Shown: positions 52,482 to 61,616, counted from the first letter of the stretch. The stretch: DNA of 64,000 nt from Winogradskyella wichelsiae (GCF_013403925.1 NZ_JABFDJ010000001.1:620001-684000); one strand, 5' to 3'. A program made the numbers and translations. Notes: a model not told the origin generated them from the sequence alone.

Positions 52482-54392
52482 ATGAAAACTTTAAGCAGAT
52501 TATTAAGTTTAGCAATGGTTACAGGTGTTTTATTTACATCTTGTGATAGCGATGATGACGGTGGCGGGGATACACCTACTGTCGAAACAAATTTAGCGGG
52601 TGTTATAGCGTCGAACAGAACATTAGACGCAACGGAGCAGTACACAATTGCAAGTACTGTAATTGTACCAGAAGGTGTAACTTTAACAATTCCTGCAGGT
52701 ACAGAGATTGTATCTAACGTAGGTACAGAAAACTACATCACAATATTACAAGGAGGTAAAATAGATGTACAAGGAACAGCTGATAGTCCTGTTATAATGA
52801 GATCTAACGGAGATGCAGGGTCTTGGGGTGGTTTAGTTATCTGTGGTAACGCTACAACAAGTGAAGGAGTTAATGCTACTGCTGAAGTAGGTAACTTATC
52901 TTATGGTGGAACAAATGATGCCGATGATTCTGGTAATATTGATTATTTAATTATTAGAGATGCAGGTGCTCAAATCAATGCAGACTCTCAGTTTAATGGT
53001 TTAACATTATATGCTGTTGGTACATCTACTACAATTGATAATGTTGCTATTATTAATGGATCTGACGATGGTGTTGAGTTTTTTGGTGGAACTGTATCTC
53101 CAAACAACATGTATTTAGAAAACAATGAAGATGACGCTGTTGACTGGACAGAGGGATGGAACGGAACCTTAACTAACGCTTACGTTACAAACACAATCAG
53201 TAGTTTTTCTACTGCAATTGAAGCCGATGGTGTAAACAACAACCCAACTTTAGTTAACTTTACTGCAATTTCTGCAAACGGAGGAACTGCTATCCAAATC
53301 AAAAATGATTCAGGCGCAACTATCAACGGTTTAACTTTAACAGGTTTTGAAACTACTTTTGATTTTAGAGATGACGCTCCAGTATCTAATTTAATGGTTG
53401 ATGGTGAAAATGCTGATGTTGCTGAAGATGCTGTCTATTCTACATCATCAACAAATGCAAGTTTATTTGCATGGGTAACAAATGCAAGTGATATTTCTGG
53501 TTCTACTTTACCTGCAAATATCTCTAGCGATTTAACGCTTGATGCTTCTACAACTTACACAATAAATGGTCCTGTTTTAGTAAACAGTGGAGCAACATTA
53601 ACTATTCCTGCAGGAACAAACATCGTTTCTCAATCAGGTACTGCTAACTATATTGCTGTATTAAAAGGAGCTACTATTGATATCCAAGGAACTGAAGCAA
53701 ATCCAGTTATAATGAACTCTGATGACGGAGAAGCTTGGGGTGGATTATTAATTTGTGGTAATGCTACAACAACAGAAGGTGTAAATGCAATTGCTGAAGT
53801 TGGTGGATTATCTTATGGAGGATCAGATGATTCTGATAACTCTGGTAGCATCAATTATTTAATTTTAAAAGATACTGGCGCACAAATTAATGCGGATTCT
53901 CAATTTAATGGATTAACATTATATGCTGTTGGTAATGGAACAACATTAACAAACATTGCTGTAATAGGTGGTGCTGATGATGGTGTTGAATTTTTTGGAG
54001 GAACAGTTAACTTAACTAATTTCTATGCAGAAAACTTACAAGATGATTCTGTGGATTGGACTGAAGGATGGAATGGAACATTAACAAACACATTTGTTAA
54101 TTTAACTATCGATGGTTTTTCTACTGCTATTGAAGCAGATGGTGTTAACAACAACCCAACTATAGTAAACTTTACTGCAGTTTCAACTAATGGAGGGACA
54201 GCTGTTCAAATTAAGAACAACTCAGGATGTACTATAACTGGTTTAACATTAACAGGATTTGATGATCAATTTGATTTCAGAGATGATGCTCCAGTTTCAA
54301 ATGTTTTAGCTGATAATGCTAATGCTGACGAAACTGCAAGTTATACTACTTCTACAGTAGTAGCAACTGATTTTTCTTGGGCAACCAACTAA
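52482..54392 (+). CDS. Lipoprotein built of two tandem homologous repeat domains
   Basis: 636 residues. Lipobox VLFTSC (Cys21) and an acidic linker SDDDGGGDT. Two domains of about 305 residues (about 37-335 and 342-636) are very similar: each has TLTIPAGT, NYI..L.GG.IDVQGT, WGGL.ICGNATT, GAQINADSQFNGLTLYAV, DDGVEFFGGTV, VDWTEGWNGTLTN and FSTAIEADGVNNNPT. The regular short strands suggest a parallel beta-helix. Corresponding bases are 915 apart (for example 52692 and 53607). Partner of the TonB receptor just upstream; probably its surface lipoprotein. Confidence 0.8.
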   Translation: MKTLSRLLSLAMVTGVLFTSCDSDDDGGGDTPTVETNLAGVIASNRTLDATEQYTIASTVIVPEGVTLTIPAGTEIVSNVGTENYITILQGGKIDVQGTADSPVIMRSNGDAGSWGGLVICGNATTSEGVNATAEVGNLSYGGTNDADDSGNIDYLIIRDAGAQINADSQFNGLTLYAVGTSTTIDNVAIINGSDDGVEFFGGTVSPNNMYLENNEDDAVDWTEGWNGTLTNAYVTNTISSFSTAIEADGVNNNPTLVNFTAISANGGTAIQIKNDSGATINGLTLTGFETTFDFRDDAPVSNLMVDGENADVAEDAVYSTSSTNASLFAWVTNASDISGSTLPANISSDLTLDASTTYTINGPVLVNSGATLTIPAGTNIVSQSGTANYIAVLKGATIDIQGTEANPVIMNSDDGEAWGGLLICGNATTTEGVNAIAEVGGLSYGGSDDSDNSGSINYLILKDTGAQINADSQFNGLTLYAVGNGTTLTNIAVIGGADDGVEFFGGTVNLTNFYAENLQDDSVDWTEGWNGTLTNTFVNLTIDGFSTAIEADGVNNNPTIVNFTAVSTNGGTAVQIKNNSGCTITGLTLTGFDDQFDFRDDAPVSNVLADNANADETASYTTSTVVATDFSWATN

Positions 54393-54411
54393 TATTTAAA
54401 ATAAAAACAAT

Positions 54412-54441
54412 AAAAAAGCATCCTGAAAAGGATGCTTTTTT
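54412..54441. terminator. Bidirectional terminator between convergent genes
   Basis: 13-bp stem AAAAAAGCATCCT / AGGATGCTTTTTT with GAAA loop; A and T runs on both sides. Confidence 0.9.
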
Positions 54442-54467
54442 TATTTCATAAAATTTAAAACTCCGCT

Positions 54468-54824
54468 TTAGTTCGAAGCTAATATTTTTTTACTGTTGCT
54501 CCACTCATATACGTTAGCAATAGTATTTTCAGAATAATCAACTTCCTTTAATTTATTATCATTCCAGAAAAACCATTTACCAACTTTTTTACCAGCTTCA
54601 TAAGTTCCAAAAGCTAATTTGTTTCCTTTAGCATCATAACTCGTCCATTCACCTTGTAACTTACCATCAGTGTCAAATGTACCTGTTTGCTGTACCTCTC
54701 CATTATCATGGTAATAAGTTGCTACTACTAAATTATCTTTTTTCTCTAATTTTGGATTGGTTTTATCTTGTGCGAAAGAAAACCCTACACACAGCATTAC
54801 TAATAACGTTACTATCTTTTTCAT
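54468..54824 (-). CDS. Secreted YwqK-like (MORN-variant repeat) protein
   Basis: 118 residues. Signal peptide (VTLLVMLCVGFSFAQ), then three short repeats of the MORN_2/YwqK type: YYHDNGEVQQTGTFDTDGKL, EWTSYDAKGNKLAFGTYEAG, KWFFWNDNKLKEVDY. Such proteins are common exported proteins of unclear function in Bacteroidota; the 'toxin-antitoxin YwqK' label is not supported here. The promoter carries five heptamers with an 11-bp period (54862-54912), suggesting control by a PhoB-like regulator. Confidence 0.8.
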   Translation of the reverse strand: MKKIVTLLVMLCVGFSFAQDKTNPKLEKKDNLVVATYYHDNGEVQQTGTFDTDGKLQGEWTSYDAKGNKLAFGTYEAGKKVGKWFFWNDNKLKEVDYSENTIANVYEWSNSKKILASN

Positions 54825-54861
54825 AATTTCTTGGGTTTTATTAATGTTAACATTACGAATA

Positions 54862-54912
54862 TAACACTAATTTTACATTTAAACAACATTAACATAACAT
54901 TTAGGTAACATT
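54862..54912. promoter_or_regulatory. Five direct heptamers with 11-bp period (Pho-box-like)
   Basis: TAACACT (54862), TTACATT (54873), CAACATT (54884), TAACATT (54895), TAACATT (54906), each start exactly 11 bases from the last. On the minus strand they cover about -12 to -62 relative to a TATATTCG box (54856-54863) for the YwqK-like gene. Heptamers with 4-base spacers are the layout bound by PhoB-type winged-helix regulators. The rest of the 584-base gap (54825-55408) shows nothing else except the site at 55341. Confidence 0.6.
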
Positions 54913-55340
54913 AAAACTTTAATATATTCATTTACAGCTATTTAAGTGTTTCAACACAAGTTACATAACATCTAAAACTCATAATTTTATATCATTAAAA
55001 TAATCGCTAGCGCAAATTAGAGACCTACAAAGTCTAAGCGTTCCAATAAAATAACCTTTTAAACCTTCAAAAAACACTATTAATTTCAAGTTTATTAACC
55101 TGTAATTATAATCTTCAATTATAGTCGGATCTTAATATTAGCAGGAAAACCAAGAATAACGTTTCAGAATTTTCTGTCACAAATTACTGTGCTTTAAAAT
55201 AAACTAAATGAGTTCTACATTTTAGACTCCTTAAATTTTGTTCTAAATCACCACACTTTCAACATAGATCTTAATATATTTACAGTACAAACCTATTGCG
55301 TATAAAGCATCAATTTTCGCTTTGAGATTGCCTTTAATAA

Positions 55341-55358
55341 TAACATTGAGGTAACATT
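55341..55358 (+). promoter_or_regulatory. Pho-box-like heptamer pair upstream of the phosphate transporter
   Basis: TAACATT-GAGG-TAACATT: two identical heptamers, 11 bases apart, the same unit as at 54895-54912. It ends 19 bases before a TACTTTG -7-like box (55378-55384), so it covers about -49 to -32, a PhoB activator position. Confidence 0.6.
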
Positions 55359-55408
55359 CTGTTGAAAATAAAAAAGGTACTTTGCATTCAATTTTTATTA
55401 TAATTTTA

Positions 55409-57694
55409 ATGGACAACCTTTATATCTATATGCTTGTTGCACTAGCTTTTTTAGCTGTAGCAGACTTAGTAGTTGGTGTAAGTAATGATGCTGTAAACTT
55501 TTTAAATTCTGCAATAGGATCTAAAGCGGTATCGTTTAAAACGATAATGATAGTAGCCAGTCTTGGTGTTGCTGTCGGTGCCTTAACCTCTAGCGGAATG
55601 ATGGAAGTTGCACGTAAGGGTATTTTTAATCCTGGAGAATTTATGTTTAATGAAATTATGGTCATATTTATGGCTGTAATGCTCACAGACATTCTACTGC
55701 TCGATTTCTTTAATACCTTAGGTATGCCAACATCAACAACAGTTTCTATTGTTTTTGAACTTTTAGGGGCTTCTGTGGCTGTAGCATTAATTAAAATATA
55801 TAGCGATAGTTCTCAAACTATTGTAGACCTAAGTACATACATTAATAACTCTAAAGCCATAGAAATTATATTAGGAATACTACTCTCTGTAGTTGTTGCT
55901 TTTTCTATTGGTGCAGTTATTCAATATGCCTCAAGGTTATTATTAACTTTTAAGTTTCAAGAAAAGCCATCTTGGTATGGGGCTATTTTTAGTGGTGTTG
56001 CTAACACCTCTATTCTATACTTCATATTAATAAAGGGAGTTAAGAACGCTAGTTTTATGAGTGCGGATCTTACCAACTTAATAGCATCTAATCCCGTGGC
56101 ATTAATAGCGATTAGTTTTATAGTTTTAACATTAATTTCTTATTTAGTAATTCATACATTTAAAACCAATATATACACCGTTATCATAGTCGTCGGTACG
56201 TTTGCACTTGCCGTAGCATTTGCGGGTAACGATTTAGTGAATTTTATTGGTGTACCCATTGCAGCTTATAATTCTTATGAAGCCTGGTCTACTAGTGGAG
56301 CTTTACCAACAGAATATGTAATGACAGCTTTAAGTGCACCTGTACAAACACAACCTATATTATTACTTATTGCAGGCCTTATTATGGTATTAACCTTATG
56401 GTTTTCTAGCAAAGCACGTTCAGTGGTTAAAACCTCTGTAGATTTATCGAGACAAGATGAAGTTAAGGAACGTTTTGAACCTAACTTTTTATCTCGGATG
56501 ATCGTTAGATCTACAATTACAATATCAAACACCTTAAATAGTGTATTACCCAAACCTTATATGGAATGGGCAGACAAACAATTTGTAAAGCCAAAAGTGA
56601 TTGGAAAAGCAGAGGATTTACCAGCGTTTGACCTAGTAAGAGCAGCTGTAAACTTAATGGTAGCTAGTGTATTAATTTCTATTGCTACATCAATGAAACT
56701 ACCTTTATCTACAACATACGTCACCTTTATGGTTGCTATGGGTACGTCTTTAGCCGATAGAGCTTGGGGAAGTGAAAGTGCTGTGTATAGAGTTGCTGGT
56801 GTATTAAATGTTATTGGAGGTTGGTTCTTTACAGCATTCAGCGCATTTGTTGCTGCAGCAATTATGGCTTTTATTTTATATCATGGAGAAGGTTATGCTT
56901 TAGTAGGCTTGTTAGTTTTAGCGATACTTTTATTATTAAGGAGTTTTATATCGCATCGTCAGAGTTCTAAAATGATGAAAGAAGAAGATCAATTAGAAAA
57001 AGCTGAAAGTAGCTCTACACAAGGTGTTATACACGAAAGTGCTTCTAACATTGCTAGTGTTGTAAAACGTGGTAATAAAATTTATTCTTCAGCTATTAAT
57101 GGTTTAGCTGTTCAAGATTTAAAAGTATTAAAGAAGAACAAAAAGCAAATAGACAAGCTTTCTAATGAAATTGATGATTTAAGAGATAACATCTTCTATT
57201 TTATTAAAAACCTAGAAGAGCCAAGTCTGTCAGCCAGTAATTTTTATATTAATATTTTAGGCTATTTACAAGACATTACCCAATCTTTAGATTACATTTC
57301 TAAAACGAGTCATAAGCACGTTAATAACAATCATAAGAAATTAAAATTCTCTCAGATAAAAGAGTTAAAAGAAATAGATGAAAAAATTGAAGCTTTATTT
57401 AACAATGCTCAAATAGCTTTTGATTCTAGATCTTTTGAGAAAATTGGCGAAATTTTAAATGATAGATCTAAAGTTTACAACTTAGTGACTGAAAAAATTC
57501 AGAAACAAGTAGAGCGTACACGTACTGAAGAATCAAGCCCTAAAAACACTACATTATACTTCAGTTTATTATTAGAGACTAAAGATCTCTTATCTGCAAT
57601 GATGAATCTTTTAGAAGAGTATTACAATGCGCACGATAGTTCTGTGAAACCAGCGACGTTAACTACTGAAAAAGAAACACAAGAAGAAGAATAA
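55409..57694 (+). CDS. PiT-family inorganic phosphate transporter with PhoU-like C-terminal domain
   Basis: 761 residues from the ATG at 55409; the frame opens with a TTG nine codons earlier, inside the promoter. Duplicated PiT signatures: VGVSNDAVNFLNSAIGSKA in the first half and GNDLVNFIGVPIAAY in the second, plus SLGVAVGALTSSGMMEVARKG and LPLSTTYVTFMVAMGTSLAD. About 11 helices, then from about 545 a soluble, helical PhoU/DUF47-like tail (KIYSSAINGLAVQDLKVLKK). Such fusions are usual in Bacteroidota. Imports phosphate with a cation; the upstream Pho-box-like pair supports induction under limitation. Confidence 0.93.
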   Translation: MDNLYIYMLVALAFLAVADLVVGVSNDAVNFLNSAIGSKAVSFKTIMIVASLGVAVGALTSSGMMEVARKGIFNPGEFMFNEIMVIFMAVMLTDILLLDFFNTLGMPTSTTVSIVFELLGASVAVALIKIYSDSSQTIVDLSTYINNSKAIEIILGILLSVVVAFSIGAVIQYASRLLLTFKFQEKPSWYGAIFSGVANTSILYFILIKGVKNASFMSADLTNLIASNPVALIAISFIVLTLISYLVIHTFKTNIYTVIIVVGTFALAVAFAGNDLVNFIGVPIAAYNSYEAWSTSGALPTEYVMTALSAPVQTQPILLLIAGLIMVLTLWFSSKARSVVKTSVDLSRQDEVKERFEPNFLSRMIVRSTITISNTLNSVLPKPYMEWADKQFVKPKVIGKAEDLPAFDLVRAAVNLMVASVLISIATSMKLPLSTTYVTFMVAMGTSLADRAWGSESAVYRVAGVLNVIGGWFFTAFSAFVAAAIMAFILYHGEGYALVGLLVLAILLLLRSFISHRQSSKMMKEEDQLEKAESSSTQGVIHESASNIASVVKRGNKIYSSAINGLAVQDLKVLKKNKKQIDKLSNEIDDLRDNIFYFIKNLEEPSLSASNFYINILGYLQDITQSLDYISKTSHKHVNNNHKKLKFSQIKELKEIDEKIEALFNNAQIAFDSRSFEKIGEILNDRSKVYNLVTEKIQKQVERTRTEESSPKNTTLYFSLLLETKDLLSAMMNLLEEYYNAHDSSVKPATLTTEKETQEEE

Positions 57695-57834
57695 AAATTA
57701 TTAGTATTCACCTAATAATTAGATAATTATAATGAAACGCTTTGTTTTTTCAAAAAAAATTAAGGCGTTTCAACATCCAAAATACGACTTATGGCGTATA
57801 TGTACTTTAGAAATTAATTAAATTAAAACCTACG

Positions 57835-58674
57835 ATGAAAAAAATTTCAATCCTATTAGTTACAACCGTTATGTTAACTGCTTGTGTTTCAAAAAAGAAA
57901 TACGTAGCCCTAGAGCAGCAAAACGGAGAGATTACAAGCGAACTAACTAAAACAAGAGTAGAAAAAGAAGATTTAGAAAATAAATTTGCTGCAATAGAAG
58001 CTCGCGTTAGCGATTACAATTCTAAAATACAATCTTTAAACGAAGAAGTTGAAAGCGGTAAGTCTAAATTTCAAATAGCTGAAGATGGTACTGTAGCATC
58101 TGTAGCTAGTAAAGAAAAGATGAAAGAAACATTGAAAAATGTAGATGCTGCAAAATTAGCTGGAGCAAAAACTTTGAAAGATTCAATGAATTTAGCCATT
58201 CAGTACAACTTAAGCAAAGCTATGAACACTAGCGATCTTAATGAAGACGAAGATATCGTAGTAGATATTAACGAAACTGTTGTTATGATCTCTATTGATG
58301 ACGATATGTTATTTAACACAGCAAGTTACAGAGTTGGAAACAAAGCTGACAAAATTTTACAAAAATTAGCTGACGTCATTAACTCTGAGCCAAGTTTAGA
58401 TGTTATGGTTGAGGGTCATACAGATGCTAGAAGCATCAGCACTGATAAAATTGCAGACAACTGGGATTTAAGTGTATTACGTGCAACATCTGTTGTTAGA
58501 AAATTACAAGGCCAGTTTAAAGTTGCACCAGAGCAATTAATTGCATCTGGTCGTAGTAGCTACCAACCTCTAGTTGAAAATGATACTAAAGAAAACAGAG
58601 CTAAAAACCGTAGAACACGTATTATCTTAATGCCAAACATTGATAAGTTCTTCGCGTTAATGGAAGAAAAATAA
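57835..58674 (+). CDS. OmpA-family peptidoglycan-binding lipoprotein
   Basis: 279 residues. Lipobox LTAC (Cys17), a coiled coil at about 25-70 (LEQQNGEITSELTKTRVEKE) and a C-terminal OmpA domain at about 150-275 with MLFNTASYRVGNKADKIL, MVEGHTDARS and NRAKNRRTRIIL. Anchors the outer membrane to peptidoglycan. Monocistronic, ends at the terminator 58702-58744. Confidence 0.93.
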   Translation: MKKISILLVTTVMLTACVSKKKYVALEQQNGEITSELTKTRVEKEDLENKFAAIEARVSDYNSKIQSLNEEVESGKSKFQIAEDGTVASVASKEKMKETLKNVDAAKLAGAKTLKDSMNLAIQYNLSKAMNTSDLNEDEDIVVDINETVVMISIDDDMLFNTASYRVGNKADKILQKLADVINSEPSLDVMVEGHTDARSISTDKIADNWDLSVLRATSVVRKLQGQFKVAPEQLIASGRSSYQPLVENDTKENRAKNRRTRIILMPNIDKFFALMEEK

Positions 58675-58701
58675 GAAAAAAATCTTTTTAGATTTTAACA
58701 C

Positions 58702-58744
58702 AAAAAAGCATCCTCCCGTAAAATTCGGCATTGGATGCTTTTTT
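58702..58744 (+). terminator. Terminator behind the OmpA gene
   Basis: 12-bp stem AAAAAAGCATCC / GGATGCTTTTTT with a 19-base loop. Stem sequence almost identical to that at 54412. Confidence 0.75.
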
Positions 58745-58782
58745 TTATGCCCTAATGTGTAATTTGTAGCAAAATTAAAGCT

Positions 58783-59502
58783 ATGAAATCATTTTTTACA
58801 TACAGCCTCTTCCTTATCGCTTTTTTAAGTTACGGCCAGAATATAAGTCCTGAAACCTTATTAGATAAAGCCATTACATATCATGACCCTAACGGAAATT
58901 GGAAGACATTTAGTGAGACCTTCACTGTAGAAATGACGACACCAGAATTCGCAAAACGTACCAGTATCATTTCAATTAATTTACCCGCTGAATATTTTAG
59001 CGTTACCGCCACAAAAGATACCACTACCACCACTTACACTTTAAACAAGCATAAATGTACTATGAGGTATAACGGAAAGGTTTTAGATAGCTCAACTGCT
59101 AAACAAAAGAACATGACTTGCGATAGAGCTACGTTGTACAAAAACTACTATTCGTATTTATATGGTTTACCGATGAAGTTGAAAGACGCCGGCACCAATC
59201 TTAATGATAAGGTTGAAAAGAAAACCTTTAAAGGCAAAGACTATTTGGTTTTAAAAGTGACTTATGATGAAGCCGTAGGAAGCGATGTTTGGTACTTCTA
59301 TTTTAACCCTAAGACTTATGCCTTGGAAATCTATCAGTTCTTTAAAACAGACGAGAATGGTAAAGAGAAACCAGATAGTGGTGAATATATCTTACTTTCT
59401 GAAGAAACACTTCTAAACGGTATTAAAATCCCTAAAGTAAGAGCTTGGTATTATAACAAAGCTGATAAATATTTAGGAACAGATACTTTGGTTGAAGAGT
59501 AG
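58783..59502 (+). CDS. Exported protein of the DUF6503 type (LolA-like fold)
   Basis: 239 residues. Signal peptide (LFLIAFLSYGQ). Strand-rich domain with DKAITYHDPNGNWKTF, a conserved mid segment TLYKNYYSYLYGLPMKL and DVWYFYFNPKTYALEIYQFF; this reads like the DUF6503 family common in Flavobacteriaceae, probably a lipid-binding-like periplasmic sheet. Function unknown. Convergent with the next gene. Confidence 0.75.
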   Translation: MKSFFTYSLFLIAFLSYGQNISPETLLDKAITYHDPNGNWKTFSETFTVEMTTPEFAKRTSIISINLPAEYFSVTATKDTTTTTYTLNKHKCTMRYNGKVLDSSTAKQKNMTCDRATLYKNYYSYLYGLPMKLKDAGTNLNDKVEKKTFKGKDYLVLKVTYDEAVGSDVWYFYFNPKTYALEIYQFFKTDENGKEKPDSGEYILLSEETLLNGIKIPKVRAWYYNKADKYLGTDTLVEE

Positions 59503-59519
59503 ATTTTCAACTTATGGTT

Positions 59520-60227
59520 TTAATTAGAATTTGGTTTAAAACAATTTTGATTATAAAATTCTAATACGTCTATTAAGTTATCTTTTGAAAATTCTTTATT
59601 CTCAACTTTCTCTAACAAAGCAGAACAATCTTTAAAGTATTTATTCATTGATTTCTTAAAGCTTTTAGCAAAAGGTAGTCCTTTAGTATAGAGATGTTCT
59701 ACATGATCACTATCACCAAGACCAACATAGTAACTATATCTCGGAATATCTATTTCTATATAAATGTTACGACTTTGACTTAAACTTATTTCCTGACCAT
59801 TATCTAATATTACAGTTTGATTTGGAAGCGTATGAAATGGTACTTCATTTAAAATATGAAATGGTACTTCATTTAAAAATGAATTAGATAAAACACCGCC
59901 TTCATAAACTCTCACATAAAGGCTTAAATTATCTATAGCAACAATTTCCATAATTTCTGGATACTTATCACCATCAATATATTTATAACGGAATTTTCTG
60001 TAATAATCGTTTTCTAGAATATCTACACCGATAAGATCTTTTGATTTATAGGTTTTATATTTTAAGGTATCATTCTTGAATTTAACAGAAACAATTGAAC
60101 TAATTCCGCTAATCTCACCATACCCTTTAATTTGAGTACTGTCTTTTAAAATAAGGACTGCCTGGCCTGATTGCGCCACCATTGAAGTACTTATTGAGAT
60201 TAGTAATAGGAATAGAATGTTTTTCAT
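59520..60227 (-). CDS. Exported hypothetical protein with a small in-frame tandem duplication
   Basis: 235 residues from the ATG at 60227 (a GTG nine codons upstream is less likely). Signal peptide (ILFLLLISISTSMVAQ) and a beta-rich N-terminal part (AVLILKDSTQIKGYGEISGI) followed by a helical C-terminus (DCSALLEKVENKEFSKDNL). Eight residues are exactly duplicated (NEVPFHI/LNEVPFHT region) owing to a 24-bp tandem repeat at 59831-59878. No recognised family. Confidence 0.7.
   Translation of the reverse strand: MKNILFLLLISISTSMVAQSGQAVLILKDSTQIKGYGEISGISSIVSVKFKNDTLKYKTYKSKDLIGVDILENDYYRKFRYKYIDGDKYPEIMEIVAIDNLSLYVRVYEGGVLSNSFLNEVPFHILNEVPFHTLPNQTVILDNGQEISLSQSRNIYIEIDIPRYSYYVGLGDSDHVEHLYTKGLPFAKSFKKSMNKYFKDCSALLEKVENKEFSKDNLIDVLEFYNQNCFKPNSN
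59831..59878. repeat. 24-bp perfect tandem duplication within a gene
   Basis: Unit TATGAAATGGTACTTCATTT + AAAA present twice without spacer (59831-59854, 59855-59878). It preserves the frame (8 codons) of the exported protein on the minus strand. Confidence 0.9.
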
Positions 60228-60272
60228 ATTTAATTTATAATACTTTAAGATCACGAAGCAAAACTCTAATAT

Positions 60273-60306
60273 AAAAAAAGCATCTCATTTCTGAGATGCT
60301 TTTTTT
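60273..60306. terminator. Terminator between the BRO gene and the exported protein region
   Basis: 15-bp stem AAAAAAAGCATCTCA / TGAGATGCTTTTTTT with TTTC loop. On the minus strand it would end transcripts of the BRO-family gene; it is equally usable on the plus strand. Confidence 0.85.
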
Positions 60307-60330
60307 TATATAACATTATATACTCCCTTT

Positions 60331-61101
60331 TTAACTCTCTAGCAGTTTTGGTAAATAATCTAATGCTAAAGGGTCACGTTCTTTGAAATAGTTTTGTGCA
60401 TTTTCAGGTATCCATTTATCAAATATAAACTTTCTAAAGGTTGGTAACACCTCTAAAGGATACATACGAGCTTCAACATCTGGCCTGTCATCCAGAAATG
60501 AATGGTCGTAAAACCTGTGTGATCCATTAAATTCGGAACCGATTTTTTTAAGAAAGTTTGAAAACATTATTCCAACTGAAATATCTGGCATTATTTGTTT
60601 TCCTGTTTCACTTCTATCTGGGATTTCATATCCTACCTTTTCTAATTCAGCATTTAGTGTTACAAATAACTCACTAATAACAGAAAAGTAATTTCTATCT
60701 ATTTTATGAAGATTATCTTTATATCTTAAATAAAAATTAGGTTCTTGGCTTCTGTCAATCCTTCCGTAAAAACCTTTTTTTCTGACTGAAGGAATAACTT
60801 CCTCGAATAACCAGTCTTCAAATTTTTCAGCGGATTCTAATTTTGATTTAACGGTTAATCTATAAATGTTTGGTTCATTGATTAATGTAACTTTTTGGTT
60901 TCCACTTTGAGTCGGGATATCGTGTTTCTTGACACCCTTTATTTTACAAAGTCCAGCTACAGCCTCTTTTCCGTTTGAATAACCTAATACGTTAGTAACA
61001 TCAGCTGCTACAAACCAAATTTCACCATCAATTTCTACTGTTCTAATTTCGTTGAACATTTGTTCTTCTTCTGATTCAAACTTGAATATTTCTATTTGCA
61101 T
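60331..61101 (-). CDS. BRO-N domain phage-type antirepressor
   Basis: 256 residues. The N-terminal BRO-N domain (15-120) shows VEIDGEIWFVAADVTNVLGY, INEPNIYRLTVKSKLESAEK and FEDWLFEEVIPSVRKKGFYG, the phage antirepressor signature. The C-terminal domain (about 160-256), with DISVGIMFSNFLKK and VEARMYPLEVLPTFRKF, is a second conserved segment found in similar proteins. It has no phage or integrase neighbour, and its flanks (60255-60330 and 61102-61616) are AT-rich non-coding, so it looks like a lone acquired gene. DNA-binding function inferred from the domain. Confidence 0.8.
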   Translation of the reverse strand: MQIEIFKFESEEEQMFNEIRTVEIDGEIWFVAADVTNVLGYSNGKEAVAGLCKIKGVKKHDIPTQSGNQKVTLINEPNIYRLTVKSKLESAEKFEDWLFEEVIPSVRKKGFYGRIDRSQEPNFYLRYKDNLHKIDRNYFSVISELFVTLNAELEKVGYEIPDRSETGKQIMPDISVGIMFSNFLKKIGSEFNGSHRFYDHSFLDDRPDVEARMYPLEVLPTFRKFIFDKWIPENAQNYFKERDPLALDYLPKLLES

Positions 61102-61560
61102 CTTTTAAATATTATTTATGTATAAACACCTTATTTTAAAGTTTATACAATTATTAACAAAAAGTGGTTTATAAGTAATTCAGATTCATAAAGCCTGAAA
61201 AACACTACGATTTTAGACCACTAACTCATTTATGGAAATATTTAACTTGGTAGAAATATTCAAATTTCGTTTCTTTGCAGAACGAAAGCGAGACGAGTTA
61301 ATCTCATTTCTATTTTTTCATACAATATTAGGGGTCGGATCCAAATTTGTATTCAAATAAACCAAGAGGAATATTCACATGTTCCTTTTTTTATGCCTTT
61401 TTTCTACTCCTCATTTTTAATTTAATTAAACTTATTATTTAATCTCTTTTTTAAGCGACACCCATGAATCTTTAATTGTGACACTTTATACAAATAAAAA
61501 TTTGTAAAAACCTAAATATCAAGATGATACACCAACTTTAGCACTTTGAAATTTCGCCTA
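61102..61560. other. Non-coding stretch between the BRO gene and nrdA
   Basis: About 460 bases without a credible gene. A 7-bp inverted repeat TTTCGTT / AACGAAA (61265-61271, 61281-61287) is the only structure seen; no promoter box that I can place with confidence and no attachment-site repeat. Confidence 0.5.
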
Positions 61561-61588
61561 AAAAACCACCCATATTTCAGAGTGGTTT
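61561..61588 (-). terminator. Terminator of the nrdBA operon
   Basis: 8-bp stem AAAACCAC / GTGGTTTT with 12-base loop; on the minus strand the second arm runs into TTTTTT, 28 bases after the nrdA stop. Confidence 0.65.
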
Positions 61589-61616
61589 TAAATTAGCACT
61601 TGTATTATACTAGCTA

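Noticed and set aside
54468..54824. Toxin-antitoxin antitoxin (YwqK label)
   Set aside because: The protein has a secretion signal and no toxin partner; only the repeat type is shared.
60255..61616. Prophage remnant around the BRO gene
   Set aside because: No integrase, structural or lysis gene and no flanking direct repeat found; only one phage-type gene is present.
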